Positions 21,631-30,405 of a stretch of DNA of 64,000 bases are shown here, in pieces; positions within the stretch are counted from its first letter, which is position 1; every line of letters starts with the position of its first letter. The stretch covers positions 2,108,001 to 2,172,000 of the forward strand of contig NZ_CP090446.1 in NCBI RefSeq assembly GCF_021442025.1. Reading direction: 5' to 3'. Source of the stretch: Sphingobacterium sp. SRCM116780. GTDB lineage: Bacteria; Bacteroidota; Bacteroidia; Sphingobacteriales; Sphingobacteriaceae. The translations under genes and the position numbers were made by a program. The notes below the pieces were generated by a model. It worked only from the letters and a program-made list of their open reading frames with translations. It searched no databases and was not told the origin of the DNA.

Positions 21631-21681
21631 TTATTCGAAAATAATTTGTCTTTTAGCTGACCTCATGAACCGCATAGCGGT
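21631..21681 (-). repeat. 51-bp stop insertion, copy 3
   Basis: Same as copies 1 and 2 except one change (GAA to AAA reading TTCGAAAATAA on plus), giving RQIIFE instead of RQIISE. The TAA again abuts the tip ATG. The terminal hairpin TTATT/AATAA is kept. Confidence 0.85.
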
Positions 21682-21810
21682 TTCCTTGCCATTATAAAGA
21701 TACTTACTATTTACACCAGTTACAATAGACTTCGTCTTTCCAAATGGATAATAATCCTGTTTCTGTACAACAGTCGCAATTGGTGCAGCAGGAGTTCCTG
21801 TCTGCTCGAT
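21682..21810 (-). pseudogene. RHS core remnant before tip 2
   Basis: About 130 bp of RHS core end (QTGTPAAPIATVVQKQDYYPFGKTK through YLYNGKE). Homology with the full gene stops near GTCTGCT at 21806; the sequence upstream (FEYRLHLALGDEFIEQ in frame) belongs to something else. An ORF is open from 21867, but it starts inside a terminator hairpin. Confidence 0.75.
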
Positions 21811-21858
21811 GAACTCGTCGCCAAGAGCAAGATGCAGGCGATACTCAAATAAAACAGC

Positions 21859-21887
21859 AACGCCCAATCTTTATTGGATTGGACGTT
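21859..21887 (-). terminator. terminator of orphan immunity gene
   Basis: AACGCCCAATC (21859-21869) pairs with GATTGGACGTT (21877-21887) with one wobble. On the minus strand it is followed by GCTGTTTTATTT. The stem core GCCCAATC/GATTGGGC recurs in the terminator at 22419. Confidence 0.7.
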
Positions 21888-21932
21888 GTTATAATTTAAT
21901 AAATTTCACATCTAAGCTTATCCTAAAAAGAT

Positions 21933-22190
21933 CTATAGCTTATGAAAAATTAATGGTATCGATCCCTCTTCTAAGGAATTGTACTCATCCAAATGATAAT
22001 GATAGTCTTTAGGCACATTATCCTGAGCTAGAGTCAATAATTGCTTTGCTATTGAAACAAGTCCCTCTTTATTAGCTGAAATCATTAAAGATCCGCCCTC
22101 CATTTTTGCTTCGATTTCAAACCCATGTTCCCAAGTAATTTGAAAGCCCTTATCTTCTGAATATTCAGGTATTATAACATCTATAGTCAT
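21933..22190 (-). CDS. orphan immunity protein, Imm32-like
   Basis: An 85-aa cytosolic-looking protein without signal peptide. The pattern GGSLMISANKEGLVSIAKQLLTLA, then YHYHLDEYNSLEEGSIPLIF, resembles immunity family Imm32 as I remember it (N-x-EGL-x-x-LA-x-x-LL-x-LA and HLDE). Imm32 partners are RHS/polymorphic toxins. No toxin tip lies directly upstream; instead an RHS core scrap (22203-22321) abuts it, so the cognate toxin is gone or elsewhere. ATG 22190 was chosen over a TTG three codons upstream. It may protect against toxins of neighbours. Confidence 0.7.
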   Translation of the reverse strand: MTIDVIIPEYSEDKGFQITWEHGFEIEAKMEGGSLMISANKEGLVSIAKQLLTLAQDNVPKDYHYHLDEYNSLEEGSIPLIFHKL

Positions 22191-22202
22191 TCTAATCAAT
22201 TA

Positions 22203-22321
22203 AAATTTAGTTCCTGTTGCATCATACACATAAGCAACCGTTCTTCCTGTTATTGTTGCAGTCTTCGGTAGGTTCAATTGGTTATAGCTAAAGTCCATAC
22301 CTGTACGGTCTTTGGTTGCAT
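22203..22321 (-). pseudogene. RHS core scrap upstream of Imm32-like gene
   Basis: About 120 bp matching the RHS core around KDRTGMAFTYNQLNLPK and RTVAYVYDATGTKL, with more differences from the intact gene than the 17.5-18.5 kb copy has, so it is an older or different allele. It is bordered by repeat copy B on the right and by the Imm32-like gene on the left. Confidence 0.75.
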
Positions 22322-22333
22322 ATCATTGTCCCT

Positions 22334-22410
22334 TTGGTTTAAGTGTTCCAACGGGTCACTTAAATCCTTTTTAGCTACCAGGTCTTCACACCAAAATGTA
22401 GACGATAATC
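22334..22410 (+). repeat. dispersed two-hairpin repeat, copy B
   Basis: TTTAAGTG (22338-22345) pairs with CACTTAAA (22357-22364). The spacer TTCCAACGGGT is identical to copy A. The hairpin 2 region AGGTCTTCACACC is degenerate. It borders an RHS core break at 22321. Confidence 0.7.
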
Positions 22411-22442
22411 AAACAAAGCCCAATCCGATGAAAGATTGGGCG
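22411..22442 (-). terminator. terminator of full-length RHS operon
   Basis: GCCCAATC (22419-22426) and GATTGGGC (22435-22442) pair. On the minus strand it ends in TTTGTTTG and lies 29 bp after the immunity lipoprotein gene. Confidence 0.7.
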
Positions 22443-22470
22443 GTGCCTTTAGTTCGAAGTAGAAAAAACT

Positions 22471-22962
22471 CTAATAAGTGTACCACGATTCTCCTATTTC
22501 TCTTAATGAAGATTGATACTTCTCATCAGAAATAACTTTCCGATCTGGCACATGTACAACAACCGTACCGTCTGACATATAGAATTTCATCTTCTCGCCT
22601 AAAGAGGCAAACCCAGCACTACAGCCATTAATGCGGTAAGTTTTCAATTCCTTGTTTAAAGCCTCAACGTATTCTTCTATTTCCCCTTTATCATGTATGT
22701 TCTTTATCACAACATCGGGTTCATATCGTATTACTTTTCTGACCATAATTGCTGTATCACCTTTCAGATCAAAAAAATACTGGTTCTTAGTTGAGTCATT
22801 ATAAGTTTCAAAAAACAGAAGATTATTACCTCTACTTTTCATTAGTTCAATATTTGAACACCGTTTAGAGAGATACTCTCTATTTTTATATACCTTTTTT
22901 ACATTAGGATCCATACAAGAGAAGAACACACTAACTATTAGTGCGACACCAACAATCTTCAT
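22471..22962 (-). CDS. lipoprotein, candidate immunity for RHS tip 1
   Basis: A 163-aa lipoprotein (MKIVGVALIVSVFFSC, lipobox FFSC). The start at 22962 lies 7 nt after the RHS stop, so it is cotranscribed and probably coupled; the frame is open 11 codons further upstream but would then overlap the toxin and lose the signal peptide. The C-terminal segment (DEKYQSSLREIGESWYTY) resembles that of the tip 2 partner. The likely role is to neutralise the Ntox44-like tip in the periplasm. Family not named. Confidence 0.7.
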   Translation of the reverse strand: MKIVGVALIVSVFFSCMDPNVKKVYKNREYLSKRCSNIELMKSRGNNLLFFETYNDSTKNQYFFDLKGDTAIMVRKVIRYEPDVVIKNIHDKGEIEEYVEALNKELKTYRINGCSAGFASLGEKMKFYMSDGTVVVHVPDRKVISDEKYQSSLREIGESWYTY

Positions 22963-22969
22963 GACGATT

Positions 22970-25900
22970 TTACCATTTAGGGCCATACGTTCCATATTTT
23001 ATCCTTTCTAGTTGTCTTTGGGTATTTCGTTCAAGTATTGCCTTTCCCACAGGAGAATTAGAATAACCATTCTTTATCGCACTCTGATCTGCTGGAGAAT
23101 CCAATAAACCTATGCTCCCATATGTCCCTGGACCAAAATCGTATGCCGAAGTTTTTTGGGAACGTCCATTCATTAGATTATTGTAATGGGCACCCAAACG
23201 GGCAACATCCAAATTAATCCCGAGTTCAGCCATACCACGTCCCCACATATAATTCCCAATATCTCCCACATTATAAGCGGTATTTTCTCTCACATAAAGG
23301 ATGTTAGAGCTTAAATCACCAGAAGCAACATTTTGGACCCCATAATCCATATTTCTGGCACCCTCATTTTTTGCATAGGATAATGGCGAACCTTGAGCAT
23401 CTCCTCCACGCACCCCACTTTTAGCAATCATTTCCTCTACTTTACTATCACTCAGTATCTCGACCCGATTAATCCCCTTTTCCCCACCAGATGCAACACT
23501 ATTTCTTATAGCTTTGGTATCCACTTCAGGATCATTGAATTCATAAGATTTAGATTTTCCAGTTTTCGAATTTTCTATCACTAATTTATCGGGCTTATTA
23601 TTCTCATCGATTCGGACAAAGTCTCCATTCTCATTGAACACAAAATCATCCACTCGCATCCCGTCAGGATCAACAAACCTGATCGGATTGTTAACAGTAT
23701 AGTTATAAGGAGACCATCTTCTATATTTCTCTGCCAATGGATCCACCACATTCCATCTACCGATCTCAGCATCATAGAACCTTGCTCCATAATCCAGTTG
23801 CCCTTCTAGAAAATAAGAACTTCCCAAGGTATGCGTACCCACATTCAGGTCACTCTGCATCTCCTTGCCATTATAAAGATACTTATTATTTACACCAGTT
23901 ACAATAGATTTAGTCTTTCCAAATGGATAGTAATCCTGTTTCTGTACAACCGTCGCAATTGGTGCAGTAGGAGTTCCTGTCTGCTTGATCACCGAACGTA
24001 CATTACCCAGATGGTCGGTCAGGTTATAATGATAACTGTAGATTCCAGCACTGTTCAACAAAAAGCCTTCCTCTGTAGCGATTCGTTCGATCACACTGGC
24101 TGCCGCTCCAATCTTGCTGTATTCGATCCCGTCCACATAATCCTGTTCTGTGGTAACAGTTGCAACTGTTGCTGTCTTTTTCAGTTTAGCTCCCGTTGCA
24201 TCGTACACATAAGCAACTGTTCTTCCTGTTATTGCCGCTGTCTTGGGCAGGTTCAGCTGATTATAGGTAAAGGCCATACCCGTACGGTCTTTGGTCGCAT
24301 TACCGTTCAGATCATAGGTGAAGGCTCCTGTCAATCCTCCTGTCAAACTCAACAGTCGGTTACTCTTGTTCGTATTGTTGTAAGCATAGGTAATTGTAGT
24401 ACCACCGTCCCTTGTCAAAGTCTTGATATTACCCATATCATCATAGGTCAAAGCCTCACTCATGACCGTACCTGTACTGGTTCCATTCTTCAATCTGTTG
24501 AGGGCATCATAGGTATAGACAAACGTACTGCTGATCGTAGCGGCATGTCCCCATAACTGCTGGGCGATATTGCCATTGTATTGTGCACCTGTTGTTAATA
24601 CCGCTCCTGCACTGTTCAGGTTATAGTTTAGCTCATAGGTAAACTGCGGAGCAGAAGTCTTGATTCCCCAGCCACGTTCATTGTAAGCATAGGTCACATT
24701 AGTGAGGAAATTCGTACCACTGTTTTCACTATGGATACCTTTGCTCTTCAGCTGACCGATCTCATTGTAAACAAGCTTGCTCTGGAGGATCTCCGTCTGT
24801 GCATTCACTTTCTTCTTGGTGGTCAGTAGTCTCCCAACATGATCATAATCGTTGGTCGTCAGGATCGTGGTTGCTGTTCCGGTCGCTGGGGTATGTACCC
24901 GTTTACTGGTCAGCAGTTCTCCAGGAAAGTTATAGGTATTAGTCACATAATCCGTACCACCAAGATGATTCTGACTCGCAGTCTGGATCACCCGACCATA
25001 ATCATCATAGTAATTTATCGTCAACAATGGTGCTGTACCATCGTCCTTGTAGACTAAACTCCCTGTCAACAGACCTTTGATCTTCAGACTTTTGGTTATG
25101 CCCTGAACAGCTAAGGTTGTTGCACCTGTAAAACTGTAATCGTCATAATAGTTGACCGAAAGTGGAGTGATTGTAATGCCCGTACCTGCTGTAGGAAAAG
25201 TGGTTGCAGGGGTCAGGTAAGTAGCTGCTCCATTTCGGCTTTCCCACAAGGGTCCTGCATGCGTATCCACATAGGTTTCCAGTTGTGCCCTTGTCAGCTG
25301 TGCTGTATTGGTATTGACATAAAGTCCTGTTGTGGTGACACGGCCAAAGGCATCATAACGGGTATAGCTCCATTCCTTACGTCCCCGTTGGTTCGCATCC
25401 TGCGTGAGAACAATCTGGTCATTCTTGTTGTAGACCAGGTATTCCCAGCCTTTACCAGGGATCTTTTTCTCCACCAGTCTGCGTCTGCCATCATATTTGT
25501 AGGCATAGAGCAGTTCATTGAAGTCCGCATTGTTGTCTGTGACCGTAGTAGCGGTATACCCAGGTGGGATCACATAGCGCAGGTCCCCAAAGTCATCATA
25601 CACATAATGGGTCTCCAGTTTCTTGGTATCTGTTTCCCACACACGTTTCAGCACGACACGGCCTTCAAAATCCTTGTACTCTTCGACTGTTCCCTGCTTA
25701 CCCGTAGCCTTTATCCAGTTCTCATCCTTGATGATGGTCTTGTACAGCTTACCTGCTGCATAGAATGCCGAGGTTGCTCCCGTACCTGCAGCAGTGACTG
25801 TCCATAGTTTCACATCACTGGCTACATTGGTACTATACTCAGTAACAGCGGTATGACCTGTGGTCGAAGTTGTGGTTATGGTTTCTCTGTTAGCAGCAGG

Positions 25901-26407
25901 CTGCCAGGCCAGACCGGGTGCGCCCTGCTGCTGTACCCTGTTCAGCGGGCTGTTCTCGAAAACAGTAACCGAAAACGGTTGATCCGTTTTCTTAACATGG
26001 GTATCCCAGCCTGTGCTCTTATAAAAATTGGCCTGGTTAGTTTTAGCAGTGGTTTTATAGCTGCCGTTATTGCTTGTCTGCTCGGCATAAGGAAGATATT
26101 TACTACTCTCCCTGCCGAAGCCGTCGTATTCGATATGCTGCACAATATCCTTATAACCGGGACTGGCCATCAGCTGGACGGTCTGCAACGGTCTGCCCAG
26201 ACCATCGAAATATTGGACTGTACGGTTTTCCTGTTTGATCGTACGGGTATTGTTCAGTTTGGCCAGGGTAACCGTATCACGGAAGGTTCTGGTCTGTATA
26301 TAATTCTGGCCCACACTGGGTACGCTCACCACATTGGGAACAGTCTGCCCATGTGCAGCATGTAGCATCGGGGCCAATAAAAATGTCAAAAGGAGCTTTC
26401 TCATCAT
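22970..26407 (-). CDS. full-length secreted RHS polymorphic toxin (DUF6443)
   Basis: A 1145-aa protein. A Sec signal peptide spans residues 1-20 (KLLLTFLLAPMLHAAHG). A DUF6443-type domain follows (about 30-170: RTIKQENRTVQYFDGLGRPLQ), then many YD/RHS repeats forming the shell (about 200-800), then the RHS-associated core ([26 protein letters not shown] ending near 938), and finally the variable tip. The tip has GNYMWGRGMAELG and LLDSPADQSAIKNGY, Ntox44-like as in tip 2. It lacks the 51-bp insertion, so core and tip are joined. It sits 8 bp after the partner gene and just before its immunity gene. Core GC is visibly higher than in the tips. Confidence 0.9.
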   Translation of the reverse strand: MMRKLLLTFLLAPMLHAAHGQTVPNVVSVPSVGQNYIQTRTFRDTVTLAKLNNTRTIKQENRTVQYFDGLGRPLQTVQLMASPGYKDIVQHIEYDGFGRESSKYLPYAEQTSNNGSYKTTAKTNQANFYKSTGWDTHVKKTDQPFSVTVFENSPLNRVQQQGAPGLAWQPAANRETITTTSTTGHTAVTEYSTNVASDVKLWTVTAAGTGATSAFYAAGKLYKTIIKDENWIKATGKQGTVEEYKDFEGRVVLKRVWETDTKKLETHYVYDDFGDLRYVIPPGYTATTVTDNNADFNELLYAYKYDGRRRLVEKKIPGKGWEYLVYNKNDQIVLTQDANQRGRKEWSYTRYDAFGRVTTTGLYVNTNTAQLTRAQLETYVDTHAGPLWESRNGAATYLTPATTFPTAGTGITITPLSVNYYDDYSFTGATTLAVQGITKSLKIKGLLTGSLVYKDDGTAPLLTINYYDDYGRVIQTASQNHLGGTDYVTNTYNFPGELLTSKRVHTPATGTATTILTTNDYDHVGRLLTTKKKVNAQTEILQSKLVYNEIGQLKSKGIHSENSGTNFLTNVTYAYNERGWGIKTSAPQFTYELNYNLNSAGAVLTTGAQYNGNIAQQLWGHAATISSTFVYTYDALNRLKNGTSTGTVMSEALTYDDMGNIKTLTRDGGTTITYAYNNTNKSNRLLSLTGGLTGAFTYDLNGNATKDRTGMAFTYNQLNLPKTAAITGRTVAYVYDATGAKLKKTATVATVTTEQDYVDGIEYSKIGAAASVIERIATEEGFLLNSAGIYSYHYNLTDHLGNVRSVIKQTGTPTAPIATVVQKQDYYPFGKTKSIVTGVNNKYLYNGKEMQSDLNVGTHTLGSSYFLEGQLDYGARFYDAEIGRWNVVDPLAEKYRRWSPYNYTVNNPIRFVDPDGMRVDDFVFNENGDFVRIDENNKPDKLVIENSKTGKSKSYEFNDPEVDTKAIRNSVASGGEKGINRVEILSDSKVEEMIAKSGVRGGDAQGSPLSYAKNEGARNMDYGVQNVASGDLSSNILYVRENTAYNVGDIGNYMWGRGMAELGINLDVARLGAHYNNLMNGRSQKTSAYDFGPGTYGSIGLLDSPADQSAIKNGYSNSPVGKAILERNTQRQLERIKYGTYGPKW

Positions 26408-26415
26408 CTATGTCG

Positions 26416-29400
26416 TTAATTGGCCTTATAATGGTAATCGATGGCTGTGTTGATGTACTTGAACTGGTCAAGAACAGTTTTCAGGCGTTGCATACCATCA
26501 TATTCGTAATACTCGGTAACCACTCGTGCATCGGTCTTGCTGGTCATTCCCACCAGAGGTTTATAGGTATAACTGGTCACCATGGCTTTAGAAAGACTGG
26601 CATGCGTACGCAATGTATTCATGGCTGTATTGATTGTTGCTTCCGAAACAGTCAATGCGTTGAGATTATTAATAGTGGTCTGACCCAGTACCGCCAATAC
26701 TTCCGCATAGGTTGCATTCTTGATCTCCGCTATCGGGTATTTACCCCCATAACCCCAGAGATAAATGATTGGAGGAGATTTTTCAGTAGATTGTATTTCA
26801 ACGGGATTACCATATCCATCATATCGGCTAAAAATTTGAGCTATCTTATACTTACTATCCATAACAGGAAGATTGGAAGCTCCTGTAAATGGTAAAACCC
26901 CTAAGTTTTTATTGCTAAATTTAAAACCGGCAAGACTAATTGGCAAAGCACTTTCGAATTGATAATTTTTATCCACTTCTCCTTTCCCTCCAGCTAAATA
27001 ACTTGTATATTTTCCAGCTAAAACATTTAAGGTTCCACTTTTTATCTTTCCATAGACGATCTCTACCGGAGCGACCAAAATGTTATTGGAAATCATAGTA
27101 TCTAAAATAGCATTACCTGTAGCATAATCCTGAGGATATAAATAATATGTTTGAGAAACCTCATTTTTACTATCTGTTTTCGTTATCTGAGAAGGTAGTT
27201 TATGATTCACGTTCAGATAGCTGTAGGAGACACGTTCCGTTGATACTTTGGATTGGTTATCAAAATATGTTTTAGTTGTCACTGAATCCAGTACATTCCA
27301 TTTGCTGAACAACGTGTATTTATTCACATCTACATTCATAATTTTATTGTAAGTATTCCGTACAACCGTAGAAGATCTATTGGAAAAGATATAATAATCT
27401 TTGGATTTTGTTTGAGAAGCAACATGATTATAGTAATAGAATTTCTCCTCTATTAATTTGTCGTTGGCATCAAACGTACCCGTATAATATTCCAGACCTG
27501 TATGCAGTCCAAAATTTGATAAGGCAACATTTGGTATCGGGTTACCTAAAGCAATCTGTGCAGGCTGATCGAGAGATACATTGTATTTGTGTTCTATCCT
27601 TCCGTTTTCACCCTGTCTAACAAAATTTTCTTTAACGCGAGAATAGCTGATGTAACTACCGGAATATTGCGGATAATCATAAAAACTAAAAGAGGTAAGT
27701 TCCATAAATTGGGCTGGAAAATAATATTGCGTCCCCGCATTATAATAAAAATACCTGATAAAAATATTTTGGTAAAATGGTAAAGGATTGGCGACTATAG
27801 AAGCACCTCCGTAATCCCCATATTCATAGGTTTTGGATTCTTTGACATTTCCCTTATCATTATGATAAATCCCCTTTACCCGCACTCCTCCGATCTCATT
27901 TTTAAAGCCTTCTGGTGTCGGAGCAGGTGGCATACATCCTGAAAACTCAGCATTTCCCCAGCATGCCCCCTTAATGGTCAATACAACAGAATAGGTGCCT
28001 GCGGCTAAACTTAATTGCGCATCTTTGATATCTCCTTTCCAGGCTGCTTCCGAAAATCTAACGACGTTATTCATATCTCTAATGGTCAAGCTGACACTGT
28101 AGTATTCCCGGTCGTATTCAATATCTCCGACCGGAGTACAGGCATAATGAACTTTTAAGTCTTGTAAATTAGCCTGTACACTTAACGTACCCTGATAAGT
28201 AGCAGTTTGTTTGAATTCCGATTCTCCAGACAGAGAAATCAATTGCAGAGGTGTACATGCATCACTTTTATGAGAATAGACATAGTGGGGTTCATAGACA
28301 ATGCTGTCAACCCCTCCTGCAGGAAACTGGATTTTATTTAGTTGACCGATGACCGCGTAGTTAAATTGGGGGATTCTATTCCCAAATTGGGGGATTCCCC
28401 ATTGAGAAGCAATATGCTGATTGTCCTGATTAGGAATCAGGGTTGTATTTTTCCGGCCATTAAAATAACCTAAATGATCCTGCGAAAATGAAGCAGTGGC
28501 ACAGATTTTATCCTTCCGCTCGTAAGAAAATCTATATCGCTCAGGATTAGAATTTTGGCCATCTAAAAAGTCTAATGAATCCAGGAACATTCTTTTGTCA
28601 TTAGTTGGTGAATAAGTGGAACTGAATTCAGATGAAGGAGTTATATAGGAACAATAAAATTTTATCCTTTTTAAAATTTCAGTTCCGCTTTTAATCTGAA
28701 TTTCTGCAAGCTGTTTATTGCCGACTATATCCTGTCTGTCTATATAATTAAAAATTAATTGTTCACCTTCTGTACTCGTAATACCACTCAGGACAAAACC
28801 ATTGACAACATTGGTGGTGATACAAGAACTCATCGGATAGTGTTCAGGGACAATACTAGTTTGTTCGAGTGCCGGATCTTTAGATATTAATTTTGTGCCG
28901 GTCTGCACGACATTTCCTTGGAATGAATAAGAAACAGCAGTATACTGAAAGTGTATTTCCTTTCCGGAAACATCTACAATCCTGCTCAGCATATAAGATG
29001 TAGGGTTGAATAACTTATTTGTAGGATTACATGAATTAACAGACTTCGTATTTTCAATCACTTGATAATAATATTTATTTCCAGAGGGACCAACGAGTAT
29101 AAATCCTTCCAGTACATCTCCTTCTATCTTTAAATTATTATCTTCTAGTTTTTTTATTGCGAGATTTTCAATGATGAATGTTCCATTTATACCTTCTATT
29201 GAATAGGTATATCGATCAGGCATATTATCTCCATATCCACTAGCCATTCCTGCAATATAATTTTGCCAATCTACACTTTCATAATCTGTCCCAGCTGGTG
29301 GAACTGCATAACCGGTCATCTCATCTGCCTGCCCTTCTATACTTCTGGATATAAATCCTCCTACATTCATGTTCCAGCCCAGTCCGACAATGGAAGACAG

Positions 29401-29766
29401 TTGAGAGACTTTGATTCCATTAGAATTATAAGAAATTTCAATGGGTAAATTTATTTTTTTATTTAAAAACTTATAAATAGGAATTTTATAATTCACTGTT
29501 CCAGTTGATAGTGATACTTCCGTATGAACATTTTGAATCCATGAAGTCACATCTGGTGAGTTCGGTATAACATTAATGGGCGATATGTTATATTCTGCTT
29601 CACCACTAAACGTGGTTAATTGTTGCGAATATGACTGGAGCGTAAAGCCCATGTTGACAAATAAGAATACAAGTATTGCCTGAAAAATTTTAACTCTAAA
29701 TTTTAACCCAGACTGAATTCGTGTTAAAAAAACAAGAATATTTCTATAATGGCACTTTCTTTTCAT
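26416..29766 (-). CDS. RHS-associated SpvB/TcaC-like partner protein
   Basis: A 1116-aa protein, first gene of the RHS operon. An N-terminal signal segment lies at about residues 28-47 after a basic stretch; the true start may be a later Met. The region near 120 (VSQLSSIVGLGWNMNVGGFISR) carries the GLGW motif of SpvB/TcaC-type shell proteins. The end (VVTEYYEYDGMQRLKTVLDQ) is a YD/RHS-like repeat. Proteins of this kind precede DUF6443 RHS toxins in many Bacteroidota, presumably as part of the shell or delivery complex. Its stop is 8 bp from the RHS start. No catalytic motif seen. Confidence 0.75.
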   Translation of the reverse strand: MKRKCHYRNILVFLTRIQSGLKFRVKIFQAILVFLFVNMGFTLQSYSQQLTTFSGEAEYNISPINVIPNSPDVTSWIQNVHTEVSLSTGTVNYKIPIYKFLNKKINLPIEISYNSNGIKVSQLSSIVGLGWNMNVGGFISRSIEGQADEMTGYAVPPAGTDYESVDWQNYIAGMASGYGDNMPDRYTYSIEGINGTFIIENLAIKKLEDNNLKIEGDVLEGFILVGPSGNKYYYQVIENTKSVNSCNPTNKLFNPTSYMLSRIVDVSGKEIHFQYTAVSYSFQGNVVQTGTKLISKDPALEQTSIVPEHYPMSSCITTNVVNGFVLSGITSTEGEQLIFNYIDRQDIVGNKQLAEIQIKSGTEILKRIKFYCSYITPSSEFSSTYSPTNDKRMFLDSLDFLDGQNSNPERYRFSYERKDKICATASFSQDHLGYFNGRKNTTLIPNQDNQHIASQWGIPQFGNRIPQFNYAVIGQLNKIQFPAGGVDSIVYEPHYVYSHKSDACTPLQLISLSGESEFKQTATYQGTLSVQANLQDLKVHYACTPVGDIEYDREYYSVSLTIRDMNNVVRFSEAAWKGDIKDAQLSLAAGTYSVVLTIKGACWGNAEFSGCMPPAPTPEGFKNEIGGVRVKGIYHNDKGNVKESKTYEYGDYGGASIVANPLPFYQNIFIRYFYYNAGTQYYFPAQFMELTSFSFYDYPQYSGSYISYSRVKENFVRQGENGRIEHKYNVSLDQPAQIALGNPIPNVALSNFGLHTGLEYYTGTFDANDKLIEEKFYYYNHVASQTKSKDYYIFSNRSSTVVRNTYNKIMNVDVNKYTLFSKWNVLDSVTTKTYFDNQSKVSTERVSYSYLNVNHKLPSQITKTDSKNEVSQTYYLYPQDYATGNAILDTMISNNILVAPVEIVYGKIKSGTLNVLAGKYTSYLAGGKGEVDKNYQFESALPISLAGFKFSNKNLGVLPFTGASNLPVMDSKYKIAQIFSRYDGYGNPVEIQSTEKSPPIIYLWGYGGKYPIAEIKNATYAEVLAVLGQTTINNLNALTVSEATINTAMNTLRTHASLSKAMVTSYTYKPLVGMTSKTDARVVTEYYEYDGMQRLKTVLDQFKYINTAIDYHYKAN

Positions 29767-30405
29767 AAAATTAGCGTAACGACTTCTCTCTCTTTGATAA
29801 TATCTTAAAAATATAAAATATTTTTAAGATATTATAATTATTACAAATCAGTTTATTTTTATTAATACACATAACAACATGAACTACACCTTAAGAATAA
29901 AGCAAAAAGTTATTGGATTAGCATCTTCCCTAGTTAATCCAAACCTATAGTTAGCATGGAATTATAGGACAACTTATCGTGGATAGTGTCGTAAAATCAT
30001 TGTTAGTGGATAATTGTCAAAAATAGTGTAGCATAATCATTCAGATTTATGGAAATCCGTAAACAAGACCGATAATTAGGAGTTGATAAATAAGCTAATT
30101 TTTAGCGTACAATATCCATCAGCAGTAATAACAGCTGACCAATGCGGGACTAAATTTTTAAATTCACGCATTTGATTTATATTTGAATAGCATAATAGCT
30201 TCACGTTGTTGAGTTCTAGTAAAAGAATGCATTCATTTCTTTTTTAAATCGAATTGTAAAAACACGTTGTTTCAATACGAGTATGAAATAATTTCTGATT
30301 AGAAAGAACCAAAGCGTATACTTTAGAACAAAAAAATCAATTCAGCACGTTTCGGATTTTATAAAAATAAAATCATGTTGAACTTTGAATATAAATTAGA
30401 ATAAA
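29767..30405. other. gene-free region with imperfect direct repeat
   Basis: No ORF of interest. ATAGTGTCGTAAAATCATT (29983-30001) and ATAGTGTAGCATAATCATT (30023-30041) form a 19-bp direct repeat with three differences, 40 bp apart; between them lies GTGGATAATTGTCAA. It may be the remnant of an insertion-element end. CAAAAATA at 30018-30025 could be a minus-strand -7 box for the RHS operon, but it is 250 bp away. Confidence 0.45.

Noticed and set aside
15740..29766. Type VI secretion link for the RHS locus (VgrG, PAAR, Eag)
   Set aside because: None of these genes or domains occur here, and the RHS protein has a Sec signal, so another delivery route is likely.
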